The notes beneath the pieces are model-generated. The model was not told where the DNA came from and did no database searches. It saw only the letters and a list, made by a program, of their open reading frames with translations. DNA of 64,000 nucleotides from Scortum barcoo (taxonomy: Eukaryota > Chordata > Actinopteri > Centrarchiformes > Terapontidae). Numbering within the stretch: position 1 is the stretch's first letter; each line of letters opens with the position of its first letter. Made by a program: the position numbers and the translations under genes. The stretch is from assembly GCA_023238725.1 (NCBI GenBank), contig CM041538.1, forward strand, positions 7,543,380 through 7,607,379, read 5' to 3'. This document shows, in pieces, positions 41,301 to 56,200 of the stretch.

Positions 41301-44300
41301 GATCACTCACAATGAAATGCAGCTTACCTGCTCCAGAAATGTTCCCGTAGACAAACTCTTATGTAACAATGTGTGTTATTACTTGGAGATAAGCAGTTCA
41401 AGGATTCAAGGATTGTTTATTGTCATCCCAACACAAGTTAAACATGGGATGGAACGAGATTAGCTTACCCTGGTCCCTGGTGCAAGCCCAATAAGTAGGA
41501 TATAAGAATAAATATAAAAAGTAGAAGTTGTTGGAGCGGCAGGCCTTTCTGCAGTTAAAACTTTCAAACTAATTGTTCTGTATGAGCACTATGTTTTATT
41601 TTATAATTTGCCTCCCTACCAGTCAGACTAACTGGGCATTGTCAAAGTTGATGACCAGAAGCTGTTTTTTAATGACTTTCTTGACTATTTATAGTTAACT
41701 AGATTAAAATGAATCAGTCAAACGCTGACAAAAATGGACCACGGGTTACAGTAGCATTAGTTACCTCTAGCATTTAGCAGAAAGAAGATTGCATGACATG
41801 AGCTACAAGATAGGAACAAAGAGAGAGGAAGATAAACCCCAGTTTGTCTGTGTGGACACTTAAAGGGAGCAGAGTGACCTGAGAGGGATGGAGGTCGAGG
41901 CTCGGGCAAAATAGGACTAGATAGAGAGCCATCAAAGGCAGAGATAGAAAAGAGGGGAGATGAGATGCGGAACGACAGATAGACTGAGAGTGGAAAAGTA
42001 CCAAAAGGGCGGACAGAAGAGAAAAGGGTCTCGAGGCTGTATTTACAGATGTTTATCTGTCTCCCTACCTATGTGGTGGTGCTACAGAGCCGGAAAACCC
42101 CTGGAATGTTTGTGGGAGTGGTGGTCTCCGGGATGAAGGCAGAAACAAAACAAAACAAAGAATACAGACTAATTACTTTGTTGCTGGAATTATTTAAGAG
42201 TTAACTGTACATACTACATGTCAACTTGTGCATGATGCTTTGATGCTAAATGTAGTCCTGCACTGCTCATTCTTTTGTCGAGTGATGATCATAGGTGTGT
42301 CTCATGTTGCTGTCGTGTAGGGGCCCCGGGGTCCAGATGGCCCACTGGGAGAACCAGGCCCTGAGGGCACCAAGGTAAACATACACACCACCCTGATGAG
42401 AACGTGTGCGTGTGAAGATGTCATCAATATAGTACTTTTGCATGAGATAAGTCCTTCCTCCTGTATATTAGGAATTGTATCAGAGCTATAATTATCCACT
42501 CCTCTGAAGTACCCTTAAAATGATTTTCTAACATCTTTTCAAAATGAGTCATGTTGTGTCTTTGCAGGGTGAAAGGGGTGACATTGGACAAAAAGGGGAG
42601 CCAGGATTCATTGTAAGTATTCTTTCCAATAAGATGTCTTTCAGCTGATTTGGAACAGGGCAAATGTCAGTCAGTAACAAAGTTACAAAGTTTATACTCA
42701 AAAGAGTACCTGTTGAACAGTTCTGATGTTTTATGTCTTAACATGTTTCCGGATGAAGGCTTCAGGCTTCAGGCTCTTGAGAAGTGAAAAGTCATATTTA
42801 TATGTACCCTCATTCATCCAAAGCCAAGAATAATCATCATCATAATGAAAGGCAGCATCCTGGAGCATCTACTGTAGCCTAAGACGCACGTCCCCTTTCA
42901 AGATGCACATTTTCCTCATCTAGTAAAACCCTCGGGCCTCTGTGAAAGCTTTAATCAGCTTTTATTTGCAGAGTGGGCCTTTGTCTTCCTCGCCTTAGTA
43001 TCAGGTTATACCCCTATGCAGTTATTACAGTATGTACTGCCGCCAGCTTGTCGCGAGGAAACCTGAGCTAAATCTGCTGAGGAGTTGCAGGATGGATGTA
43101 ATCCACCAGTCCATGATTGGTCCCTGATGCCTTGTATTAATAAACATATTTTAAGAGCAGCCATCAAGTTTACAAGCTCAGTTGTTTCTAGGTGCATGTG
43201 TATACTTGTATGTTGGCACGTGATGAAGCTGCTGTTCATTTAGGTTGAGTGTAGTTGATAGAAAAAGATATTTGTAACTGATGTGCATCATTACTAATAT
43301 TATTTTTTATCATCCTCCTGTGTGTCAAAAATAGTTGCCACATTAACTTTTATATTTCACTTCAAATGGCTTCAGAGCATAATAATAATGATACTTAAGA
43401 CATAACATTATGTGACATTATGACTGTTATTTTGTTGCCAGATTTATAAGTGATGACTGGAGTTTCTAGGGGCATTAGAATCTGCATAAAACTGTTACGG
43501 ATCTGACCTCGATGTTTACGGTGCTTCTGGACAGATTAATAACCCATTAATTTATGCCTGTAGTTGCAACAGTTACATTTTGTATTCCTCTGAGAGAAAT
43601 TCTCAAAAACGTAATCTTAATTTTAAACATCTGACAAGGAATCCAATAAATTTGTCAGGATACTGAAATTACTGCTCCATTTTTATGACCTGCAGGTCAG
43701 CGTGTCGTGCATCACTGTGAAACCCAAACATCAGATGTGTTGCCAATATGTGGTTTAAAGTAAATTAAAATCACTTGGCTCGATTGAAACTGCATGTTAA
43801 TCATTCAAATACTGATTTTTCTTTCAAAGGGCAAGGCGGGCAGTCCAGGAGAAAGAGGCCCTCCGGGGAAGATGGTGAGTTATGTTTAACTCTGTGGTTT
43901 ATTTTTCTGCTGAACTTCTCCCTCGCAGCTTTAATTATCCTCCTCACTTTAGCAAGAAGCATCACTGTGGCTGCAGCAGACAACACAGACTTGTAAAACA
44001 CCTCCACATCCTCTTTTCACCTGTAATATATATAATTATGACTTCCTGAGAGGAAGTTGTCATGGTTAAAAAGGAGACACGGAGCGTCGTCTCCAGGCTC
44101 ACAATCAAAACATATGTCCCTACTCGTCATGTGGGTGCAAGGTGTTTCTTTAGTAACAGTATCACCTTCCTATTTTTGCTTGATTTTAACTCTGCTCAGT
44201 GTTTTATTTCAACTGTCTCTTGTATGATCATACTTTTTAGGAATATGTGTTTTGATGCTGTGAAACAAACATTTAGATCAGATTTCCACTGATCCACATG

Positions 44301-47300
44301 GAGTTTTGAGTCTATTATCTCTCAGTGTATTTGAGAAATTAACAAAACCTTTTTACAATTATATTCATTTATTATAGATTGTTAGCAGCATACAGTATGT
44401 GTGGAGTGGGAACATTGTACAATTGAAAAGTAAACCTGTCAGTGCTCTCTGGTGGACAAACTATGTAATGGGGAAGCTGTTTTGAAACGACACATCTTTG
44501 ACATTTCTCATCCACGAACATGTGTGCTGGTACCAGCACTGCACCAATAATATCAGCCAGATGATTTATTAGTCAGACTTTGGATGAGACTTTAACAACC
44601 TCAGGGGAGAGATGTTGTCTTTCCAGCAGCTAAGAATACCATGTAGGACAAACAGCTCACATTGATGATAGCGTCTTGTTTTCGTGCCGCACAACTCACA
44701 GACTTTTGGCAGCTTTGAAGGACCATTCTGCTGACAAACTCTTGAGTTTTTTCTGTTTTTACCATTAAGAAAATGATGAATGGTAGTTTTAATATCCTTT
44801 TGAACTGTGAAAGGATAGAATAACTTGATGTTGATGGTAGAAACATGCAAACAAAAACAGATCAAAAACAGGTCCAAAAAGCAGATCCATGTGAGCTGTC
44901 TAGCAGTCAAGCGATAATCCTTATATCCACAGTGTGTTTCCATGCCATGTGTACACTTTTGGACACAACAACACACAAGACTAGTTGTGACCCGTCCTCT
45001 TACACACACGCCGAGGTCTTTTGTGTCAGATGAGGTGGGAGTTAGCTTTCACACACAGGTCGCTCTCAGATTTACTGCTTACAGTAGCTGTAGCTTTGAG
45101 CCTCCGTCTCTGGTAGGAACTGTGTTAATGAGATATTCATCTGTTCTTTAATGCTAAACAAAGAGCATCCATCCCTCTCAGACTTTGCCCACTATTATCA
45201 ACCTGAGTAAGGGGGGGGGGGTTATTCATTCAGTCACTGAGTGATTGTTTCCTAAAATCCTGTTGGGACTGAAATTCTGATGGCAACTTTGTAGTTAACA
45301 CAGTTGTCAGTGATTGTCTTTTTGTTTCCCTGAAAATCACTTTCATTGCCCTCTGTATGGATAATCACTCTCACTGGACCTTTCCATAATATGTGGGCTG
45401 AGAGAAAATTTCAGTGTTTTTCTTCCTTTTTTATTTCCCCCTTTGTTCAGATTATTCTGTCCCTTTCTTCACAGCCCCAATCGTTTGAGTCATATCTACT
45501 CAGTGACTAGAGGCAGAAAGTATACAAGCGTTAATTATGACAAGTGAAAGGAAAAATTAGTTCTCTTACACACGCAAAAATAATGCCGCCCCCCTCCCTC
45601 AGTGCTGGACAAAACACTGTTTCAAATTAGCGTGTCTTGTCTAAACTTGGCTGGACAATGTTTGGAGCACAACAAAGAGATGGGACGTTGCAGGAAATCC
45701 AATCTGTTTGTATTGCATCAAAGAGTTTCTGCATCGTCTCTGTAGGCATCAGGCAGCACTGAGATAATAGACTCAGCCGTCGTGTTTGTGGTTACGTTGC
45801 TAATGGTGATCATAATAATGATCAGGAGAAGCCAAAGCCACATTTTCTCATGCATCTCTTCCGTGATTACACAAATGAATGACTGTAGCTACAATGAGCT
45901 AATGACTGCGTGTGTTTCCAGGGTAAACCAGGTGTTCCGGGAAGCGGCGGGGAGAGGGGAGCCCACGGTGAACCAGTGAGTATCCTGACCCCTCTGACTG
46001 TCGCATTGATGTGGTTGTTTCAGGAAACTGCGAACAAGCCGCAAATTGTGAAACAGCTGTGGGAGGTGATATGTGCTGACAAAGGCTTCCTGAGAAAGAA
46101 GCAGGGTTAGGTCAGGGTTAGATTCACTTGATAAAAACTCCAGAAGCTCTGAAGCTGTTTATTCTGAGAAACCGAACATTTTTAAGGGGAAAATGAGTTC
46201 TTTAGATTTGTCTCTATTTGTTGCTGCATTCCTCACACATAAAAGCTCCAAACCTTGTGCCTCCCCTCTTGGATTCGTCTTCAAGTATTTGATTTTCCTG
46301 GGAATCTGCCGACCCCTCTGGGACATCAGTGTATGATACAAATATTTATCAGGACGGGAGCTTTCAATAGCGCTGAAGGCATGGTTTATGTTATGGGTCT
46401 CATCTTGCCTTTGGCCGGTCTTCAGTTTTACTCCAGGCGTTCTTAGCTTTCCCTTCTTTGCAGGTTTTAACTGTGTGTGTTTGTTTGACAGTATATGCGA
46501 GAGTTGTGTATTATGTTGTTCTAGTGTTCAATTCCGTGATTTACTTGAGTTAAGTCCAACAATGAGGTTATTGGATCATTAAGCCAGTGTCCATAAGGCC
46601 TTTTATTGATGGCTATTATTCTTGCAGGGACCCCGGGGACCTCCTGGAGAGGCAGGACCTGACGGAGAGCAAGGGCCCGAAGTACTTTTCTTCACATATT
46701 TATGATTATTTAGCAATTCATCATTTGTTCTTACGTATGTAGTACAAATGAAAGATGACTCACGCTTTGTTTCTTTGTCCTATTTTTGCAGGGTGGACCT
46801 GGTGCAGAGGGGGAACCAGGCGCCATCGGAGAGTCTGGATTAAAGGTCAGTGCAACCTGACGGTCCCATCCTCCAGCAATGTCAAAAGCTGTGAACATGC
46901 CCAGTAAACTTGTCCGTGACATAAATATAGACAAACAACAAAACAACAGCTGATCGTCAAGTCTGGTTTCAGCTTCAGGTATCAGTGTAGGTGCAGGTGT
47001 AAGTGTGTTTTGACCTTCCCATGTTGTGTTTCGTGTCCCTGCAGGGTGATGTTGGGCCTCCAGGAGCTGAAGGGGAACAGGGACAAGAGGGAATGAGAGT
47101 GAGTGACTGCAAACAACCCACTAATCCCTTCCTTCCTTGTGTTTGGGTAAATCTAACCCAGTCGTGGATTTACTCCCCCTCAGTTTGATATGGATGTTTA
47201 ATCCACCCAGCCCAAAGAAAGCAGAACAATGGAATTATTTTTGTCTGATGGACTATAAAAATAGCACATGGAATGCTTGAGTCTCATCTTTCTGTCCTGT

Positions 47301-50300
47301 CCACAAACGTAGATCCAACACGCTTTAACATGGTTGCCAAACATCAGTCCCACAGTGCATCTTTGTACGTCATCTCAGTGGATGCAGCAAGATTACAGAA
47401 GTTAGATGATGTCTGAGAAACTGTCCAGTTCGTCCACAGAAATATTCTTATCTGTCTGACAGATCTGTCTGACTGTCTTAGTAGTACAAGTGAAGTGGAT
47501 TAAAAACACTCTATAGTTTTTAACTGGTTATGAAACAATTCCACTATATGACCTGCATGAGCAAAGTCAGCAGTCAACAGGCTATTTCTATTAGTTTTTA
47601 ATAATTATTCTTAATCCCTGTCAACGGGTTAAAAATCAGATGAAATAGTGCTGTGGTTCGCTGAATTGAGTTGCTTCAGTCTCTGACTGCCACCCGCTTT
47701 CCTCGTTGTGAAGTAATTTTCCTCCAGCGGGGAGTGAAGAGGAGGGACCATGTAACCTAACGTTAGGTGAAACACTACCACTGCCTTTGTCCACAGGGTC
47801 TGCCAACATCATCTTCTCTACCGCTTATCCTTTCTCACAGGGTCGCAAGGTTGCTGGAGCCTATCCCAGCTGTCATTGGGTGAAAGGCAGTACACCCCTG
47901 GACTGGTCACCAGTCAGTCATATAGGGAGATGTTGGGAGTTGGGATCAAACCCGCTGCATGGGGGTTCGTCTCTACATCCATAGGCGCGCGTGCATCAAG
48001 TTGAGCTATCCCACCAACATCAGCACAAAATAAAAAGTTCCACTGATCTGCTTTAATAAACCATTACACTTTAATTTACAAGAGGAGACGTGTTACCCAT
48101 AACATAAGAAACACATGCCAACCAAAGGTTTATATTCTGTACCAAGTGTCTGGACCCTACAGGTACGTCTCCATCAGCTGGGTTGAGGCAAATAAACTGT
48201 CGACCCGAGCATGAAGTTCCAGTGTTAGGGAAAAAAAGATCTTGGCTCTAGATGATGACAGAGAGGTACCAATAACAGGTCTCTTGGTTTATAGCAGAGA
48301 CGCTCCCCTCTGGCAGCAGTCTTGTGTTTGACAACTGTGAGGAAAGTGAGATCATTTCCAGACAGTCCTTTGCTGCTTCATTTTAGCAGGTTACAACCCA
48401 GTTTGGAGTTGTTGTGCAATGTAATTGGACCAAACAACTGATCTGTCATGTAATATTCGCTGCATCGTCATTTATTTAACTGGCGTTTCCACTGACTGTG
48501 GCATAAACTCTTTAAGGGCAAATGGAAAAAAACACTCAGAGCCAATGTAAAACCTTTTTGGTAAGACTGCAGAAGTTTTGTCAATGTGGCTTTGTGTTTC
48601 CCTATTGCACACTGACATTGTTATATTTGAAAATGAAATCAAGCGTCCCTCTGCATTAATGACTGAAACATGAATGTGTTGAAACACGCCACACAAGCTA
48701 TTAAAAATGAATTGTATGTGCAGCAGCGCAAGATGTAAAATATTGTTTCAGAACAGGCAAACTCTTTGAATATTCAATGAGCAAAACCCAGTAATGTATC
48801 ATATGTATTTACAGAACCTAAAAAGTAACTCAGCACCCCTTAAGATCTTGTTTTTCACTGATATCCTGTGGTATAACCTTTCATCCTCATGACATCACTG
48901 CTCTCTGTGCAGGTGCAACACATCACAACTGTCCACACCCATCAGTGATGCTGACCGTGTTACTGCTTAACTCTGATGAGATCCCTCATTAGGACTTTGA
49001 CAGATGCATACATTGATGATTTAGGAAAGTTATCATGTCTCAGTGTAATAGTGCACTTTATACATCTATAATGGACTAAAATGGGCCAACTTATGAAACA
49101 TTCTTTATGTACCTGTAATGATATCAAGCTGTACAGATAATTCACTTTTTTGGGCCAGGGTTTGAGATGCAAACATCCACAGCTCTTTCCAGAAACAGTG
49201 TCACTCTTACTGAGGATGCTTCATTAGAAGAAAATAGTTCCAGTTAAAATCCATGAAGCCAGGACATTGTTTCTGCAAGGACAAGCTGCTATTAAACTTT
49301 TTCAGTGTAATGGTTCAATGCTGTGAACACTTAAACTAGTGGAGGGTTGGATATCTGAAAAACTGGAAACAGAGAACCAAAAAAAATCTACCCCCACAGA
49401 GAAAATAACTATTTCACAGTTCTCATGAATCTGACCTTGAGGAGGGATAATAATGTTATTGTGTTGATCTGTCACTTTTTACAGCAGTGATGTTTTGTTG
49501 TAAATGGTGATGTGTTTGTAGGGTCCCCCCGGTGCCCCCGGTGAAGACGGCCCTCAAGGGAAGGATGGAGCCAAGGTAAACACAGCAAGACCTTGCTCTT
49601 ATTAACGTAACTTCACTCCTTTCTAACAAAATCAAGCACGTATGGGTTATGGATTTGTTTCTAGCGAGGTTCTCCATATGACAGCAATTATAGGGAGTTA
49701 GTTTTCCCATTAACTTCCTGCTTTAGTCCATCAAAGAGAATAATTCAAAGTCAAAGTCAAAGTCTGCTTTATTGTCAATTCTGCAGGCATGTACAGGACA
49801 AACATGCTTTGAGTTCTCTCAAACCTAGGTGCAAGAAATACAAAAAGCAAAGAATTAAGCAAAACGAAGTACAATCAACTAGAAGAATAAATAGACATAA
49901 TAAATAGACAAGGCAAATTACAGGATATAAAAAAGTTAATTCAAGTCATGCACTGAACATTAGTACACCAATCTATTTCATTTCACACTAGATTTTGGAT
50001 ATAAAGTCTGATAAAGTAAATAAAAATAAAGCTGGAACCTTTTGTCAGCTTTAGGTTGTCTGACCTGTTGACCTCTCAGCTGGTAATATGAGACTTGCTA
50101 TATTATAATTGAACTGTCTCTCACTCTGTATTTCCTGGTTGTCTGCCCCTCACTGTCGGCATCTGTTACACTGTCAGGGTGAGCCTGGTGAGCGTGGGCC
50201 AATCGGAGAGCCAGGGGACAAAGGAATAGAAGGGGACCCAGGGCCCCTAGGACCACCTGGAGAGCCAGGGAAACAGGGCTTTCGTGTAAGTTTATATTAT

Positions 50301-53151
50301 TTTTCCAAACTGACAGGTACAGTGATTTTAATAAAACAGCTTTCATTGAGTAAGAACAGAAATTTATGCTTATAGTGATGTCTTGATTACCTCTTGAAAA
50401 TTCATACCTTCCTGCAATTAAGTAAAAACTAGACCTGGATAAAAGTACATATAGATTCAGTTTGTTGCAGTATTAGTTCCTCTTGTCTTTTCCACTGTGA
50501 GTACATATTTGAGAGCCTCAAAGAGTTTTGTGGATCCCCTCAGACATAATGAAATAAATCACACCTTCTAAATACCTGCCACTGATGATACACATCACGG
50601 AAGTGCTTATAACCAAATAATAATGCCCTTGTATCCCAGTAGGGGTCAGTCTTCTCTTCAACAAAGACTTTTTGCGACTGAGGCAGTAAAATGTGCATCA
50701 CCGAGTGATAGATGTCTGTAAAAGTCTCTTCCAAGTGCTTGTTTATTTGGAGATACAGATCCAAATTTAGCTCTGTGTGTTGAGGAGCAGGAGGGTCACC
50801 GGTGTCAGGAAGGAAGAGAGATTCAGGACATACATAAAGGCACTAAACTGAATGATGTTCACAGTCGCAGTCATCAGTGCCTCTGATAATTAAATACACT
50901 TGTAATATGTGTGATAATCATTTAACTGGTGTCCTGTTACAGGGGCCAGAAGGAAAACTAGGTCTCCCAGGGAACAGAGGACGGCACGGCAAGAAGGTAA
51001 GGACCTCGTTCGCCACCACTTCCTGTACAGTTTCCCTGCAGTAAAACAGCTGGAGGCAAGAGGACACAGTCCAGGTTCCCTCTGGTGTTCAAGTGGTTTC
51101 AAAGATCTACTGAGTCATCTTGTCTCAGCTGCGTCCTTTTGGTCAAATGTAAAGTTGTTGACGCAGGTTCTGAGGAACAAAATGAGTAACTGCATGAAAG
51201 ACAAATAGCCTTTAGATCCAGTGTGGATTTGTTTTCTTGCTGAGTTCGACACAATGGCTCCCTTCTGACTTTAAACCTGAAAGGACAGTCTCCATACTGG
51301 CTTTTTGTCAGTGTTGCTGTTTCTCATCCCAAAGACATCTGATGACCTTCTGTCTCTCTCCAGGGTGAGAGAGGTCCTCCGGGCCTTGCTGGTGAAACCG
51401 GCGCACGGGGAGACATCGGCCAGCCAGGCGAGCCTGGACTGAAAGGCGCCAGGGGAACTCGAGGCACACCGGTTAGTCCCATTCTTTCCATCTTTTCTCA
51501 GACATTTTAGTATCACAGTCCAACTGAAGTCACATTTGGTCATCCCTTTTTGAAGTCAAACATAATGTCAACACTTTTTCCAAATGCTGTGTGAAAAGTT
51601 CAGGACAGCTCAGAACAAGAGACAAGGAAAACAAACTTACGCTGGAGTGTCCAAATGGCCAAAGTGACTCGGTGGGAAGTTGCATGTTCATTTACAGCTG
51701 AGCAGCCAATTTGCTATCCAGCCTGCAATCTGACGTTTCCTTCAGCAAGCTGAGGTCCAGGACAAGAAGTACTTATCATAGCAGACAAAAAAATGCAGTT
51801 GAATTTCAGTTGGACTTTAAGTATTTGATGTGTCCAGAATAATAAATGTTTCAATGGTGGAGTGGCTTCAGAAGTTTGAAGTTGCAAAGGGACTTCTTCA
51901 CACGGAGTTCATATCGTTTCCTCTTCTTAAGCAATTAAAACTACAGCAATACTTGATGATTATGGTTTAAAAACACAATGTCGTAAGCCCTAACTTTACA
52001 CAGTAACAAATGTTCCTTTTTTAAAATGTCACAGAGGAGCTTTGTATACTGTGACAAAAAGGCAAAGCTGATATCTGATTTTTCTGTTCAAACTTTAAAA
52101 GCAAAGCATCAAACCCTCCTCTTTGTTCCCGGCCTAAGAGGGAGCACGAAAAGACAGACGACAGCCAAGAGGAAAGCATCCATGCCTTTCTTCTGTTCCA
52201 GAGGAAGGCAGCTCCCTTTTCAGCAGAACCACTAAGACTATGTTGTGATAGCTCCAGAGAAAAGATTTCTATCACTGTCACAAAACAATTCACTTACTGG
52301 ATTCACTTCACATGTGTGTCTGTTTGAGGCCAAGGTTATATTTAGCTGCACCAGAGCAGAAAAGCAGAACAAACAGCATGGGGACTGATTCACTCTTTTG
52401 TTTTGTGCATTTTCTGCCTCCAGGGTCGTCCCGGAGTCATGGGGATAGAAGGGCAACCCGGACTGGCAGGATACACAGTGAGTTTCTCCTTTCTGTGGTT
52501 TCGTGAGAACCATTTGCCAAAGTACACGAGTCCATACTGTACAGAAAAATGACATACATATAACATATACAAACATACATTTACATTACATACATATACA
52601 TTAGAAAATCTTACTAGATAGTTTGAGTAAATGCTGCTCTGAGTTTTATCTCTGCACATCCCGCTATGCTTAGGTTTGCTACAGTAGATTGTTGTAAGTT
52701 CACGCAACTTTGTGCAGAAAACAGGGATTCCCCTTAAATCTGGAACATGGGGAGTGGAAAGTAGCTGTTCCAGGTTTATCCATCAAACGTAATCCTGCTT
52801 CAAGGAACTGCAGATACAGAGCGTAACTCAACATAGAAGTCGACTTTAATTTCTGTCTAGCTAACTCACCTCTCCTTCGTAGCCTTGTGCACGGAGCCCA
52901 GCAGGAGACAACCTGGGTTTGAGTCTGGTGGAGGCAATTACACATCATCCATTGCCCATTAATCTTTACTGTTAAGTATCATTTGGAAGCAATATACCTG
53001 GAAAAAAGCACACATATAACCACTGGAGCAAAGGCAGGCATTGGTGAAGTCTAAAGGGCTAATTTTTCCAGCTTGGTCAATGCTGACATCAGTGGGTTAA
53101 GGTTGCATGACTTGAACAGGGCACCTCAAGTTCATGTAGTCCCTTTTTGTG

Positions 53152-53203
<52 letters not shown>

Positions 53204-56200
53204 GTGCGAAGTGTGAAGGCTCTCAGACTCATTCACACTTGACTCAGACTGCTGAGTGATTTCTAAGTCTGTGCCAAAACCCAGATGCTCCAGTGACAGA
53301 GTGGAAGAGCTCCTCTACAAAGAGATGTGTTTATATAAAACACTTCTGATTAATATGCTGACAGCAGAACTCATGTTTCTCCAAGAAACATGCTGCAGCC
53401 TGTAGAAGTATGGCGGCTTCATTAAGTACAATAATCAGCTTTCTGGTTTTTTAGGGTCACCCTGGCAAGCCTGGGCCCATCGGACCACCGGGGCCTAAAG
53501 GTGAAAAGGTAACATGACACCTGAACCGGTGTTTATAATGGATTTATTTGAGTATTTTGAGTTTTAGGGTGAACATACCTTGATGCACTTTCAGGTTGCA
53601 AAATCTTGTGTCTGCATGTGTGCACGTGTGATTGTGTGTTTGTTACATTCCAGGGTTATCCAGGTGAAGACAATAAGACCCCAGGACCACCAGGGCCCTT
53701 AGGTGAACCAGTAGGTCTTGCTTTCCTTTAAACTCTCCTCTCCTCCCTAACACTCCTCGCTCTGTTTAGTTCAAGCCGTTTAAATACTGGATTGACTCTC
53801 AAAGTTAATCCTGATCAACTACTGATTTTAGCATGAAGTACCACTCATTGTTTGTCCCGCCAGATTGACAATAATGTATCAGTGTTTCTGTTCGTAAACC
53901 TGTCATGCATAATGGACCTGTATCGACCTGTGTGGCTCAGATGTTTTTTTCTCAGCGCAGGCTTTAGCTTAACTTTGTTTGTGTTCTTGTATTGACCTAT
54001 GATGACAAAGATTGCCCTCATCATAACACTGTGACGAACACACATTTCATTGTTAAAACTGAAACAGACTTGATTACTGTGCATTTAAACAAAACATTTT
54101 TCTCTTTGGCAAGAGTAAAAGTGCCAGTGAGGGCCATTATTCAGTCTAAGTAGCATAGTGCCCAAAAAAACAAAGTCATTCTTAGACTAATATTAAAAGA
54201 GGATCAGGATGTATGTAAGAGTCTTAGCAGCTTGGGAAAGCTCACACTTATACAGTGCCATGACTGAGACAGTGCAGTCTGAGACACATTTCCCAGCACT
54301 GGGCGTGACCACCGAGATGGGCCTATGTAGAGTGAACAATCAGGCTTACTGGAAGTCGACACAGGCATAGATAACAACCTACCATATAAGCAGTGCTGGA
54401 TTATCAAGTTGGCACAGTATGACAGTACATAGCATGAGTAATACAATGGTAACCTCTGTTTGCTGCAGCCCCGGCCGAGATCGGATGAAAGTACAGGTCA
54501 AGGTGAATTTACGCCTTTCCATTTGACTCCGGCAAAGAGTGAAATTTAAAGAATATGTTTCATGCGTGTTGGCCTGAGAAGCTACTCTGTATTTAAGTAG
54601 CTCCTCAGCTCAATTGAAGCTTTGTGAGCATATACGAAGACCTGCGTGTACAGTGTGTGTGTGTGTGTGTGTGCTCATGTGTGCGCATTTGTGTCTACGC
54701 AGGGGCCTCCAGGAGAACGAGGAGAGCGTGGAGAGCCAGGGGATGAAGGATATCAGGTAGAAAAAAACTATCAAATCAACATCAGACATATCACACCATC
54801 ACCACTCGGTGTGCTTGTCCACTTGATCGTTGTTAATATTCTTTTTGCGCTCGATTGAATGCTGCTCTGCTGAGGTAAGGGCAGACCACACATGTCGGAG
54901 AGGATTACTGATTTCCCAGCAGTGACACGGAGGAAATCTGTTCAGGAAATCAATGTGTAAGCATGTTGATTACTCTATTTTGAGCATCTTATCCAAAGTT
55001 TTTTATCTATCTTTATTCATTCAAATTATAAGAAGGTAAACACAAAACTCTAAACTTACCTAAACACAACAAAGTAGAGGTGCCTTTAATGAATTATGCT
55101 GTGGACACTCAGTCATAAAGGTCTAAACTATGACCCAAACTGTTGGATAACAGTTGTGTAACTGTTGTAAATGCAGTCCTGCAAAAAATCAGCAGAAATA
55201 ATCCTTGACCCAATTCCAGCTCCAAATTAGGTTAAAAACTAATAATAAAAACTAATATTTGGTTAAGCTGTTATGTCATTATTCCCCAGACTCTTGGCCT
55301 CTTGTAAAGAATGGGAGCCTGACATCTACTGTTGTTAGATCTCAGAGGTATCTCAGCATGATGAAGGTTCAGAATCAGAGAGAAAAATATAATAATATAT
55401 TAAAATTGTGTTTCAGGGCCACATTGGCGTCATGGGGTCTCGTGGAGCTGTTGGACCACAAGGCCCACCGGTAAGTCAGTAAATGTCTATAATAAACTAC
55501 AGTGTATAGTAATAGTATTATATACAGTGTATTAGCTTTTACATAACTTTGGTAGGTTTTTAAGAATTAGGGGACAGTCAGCTGTACTTGCTTGAGGTCC
55601 TTGGCGATGTTTCACCTCTCATCTGAGAGGCTTCTTCAGTTCTGACTGATAGAAGGGAATCTGAGCATTTTAAACTCTTATAAATTTAAAATGCCTGAAC
55701 GAAACAAGCAAGTCCAGTTGACTTTCTTCTGACTCTATAAATTACCATGACCCAGATGACTGAGAATCTTCACAGACATCTATGTGTCATCTGGTATGTG
55801 TTACCACACTGCACCAGTGGTTGGAGCACATTAACTGTAAATAGTGATGTAAAAAGATTAAAAATGTTGCAAAGAACAACACACTTTTCTCCAAGCATTA
55901 CCAGCAGTGGGGTTAAATATGTGAAACATGTAAATATGTTTTGCCTAAGGGTGCCATGAGAGTAGAGCGTAAAGTCATTTAAATTAAGATTTATTCCCTT
56001 AAGAACGTGAACGTGCTCAGATTAAGAGGTGGTGTAGATAAAGTGTCATTCCATTAATTGAATTATGTCATTTGACAAATTTGTCTAATGACGTTGTAAA
56101 ATGTAACCCTTTTAATGGCAATATGTTCACAGTTTATCATGTAAACAGAGTGTGGATTCATATCTTAGTATCATTGTTTCTGTGTGTGTCATTTTTCTTG

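Noticed and set aside
44569..45009. 146-residue ORF on the - strand, with an overlapping shorter one
   Set aside because: Composition resembles translated AT-rich intron; I see no family signature or transposase/reverse transcriptase motif.
47935..47960. gggatcaaaccc phrase suggesting a tRNA-derived SINE
   Set aside because: It is part of the common fish repeat at 47795-48020; I cannot trace a full tRNA-like head.
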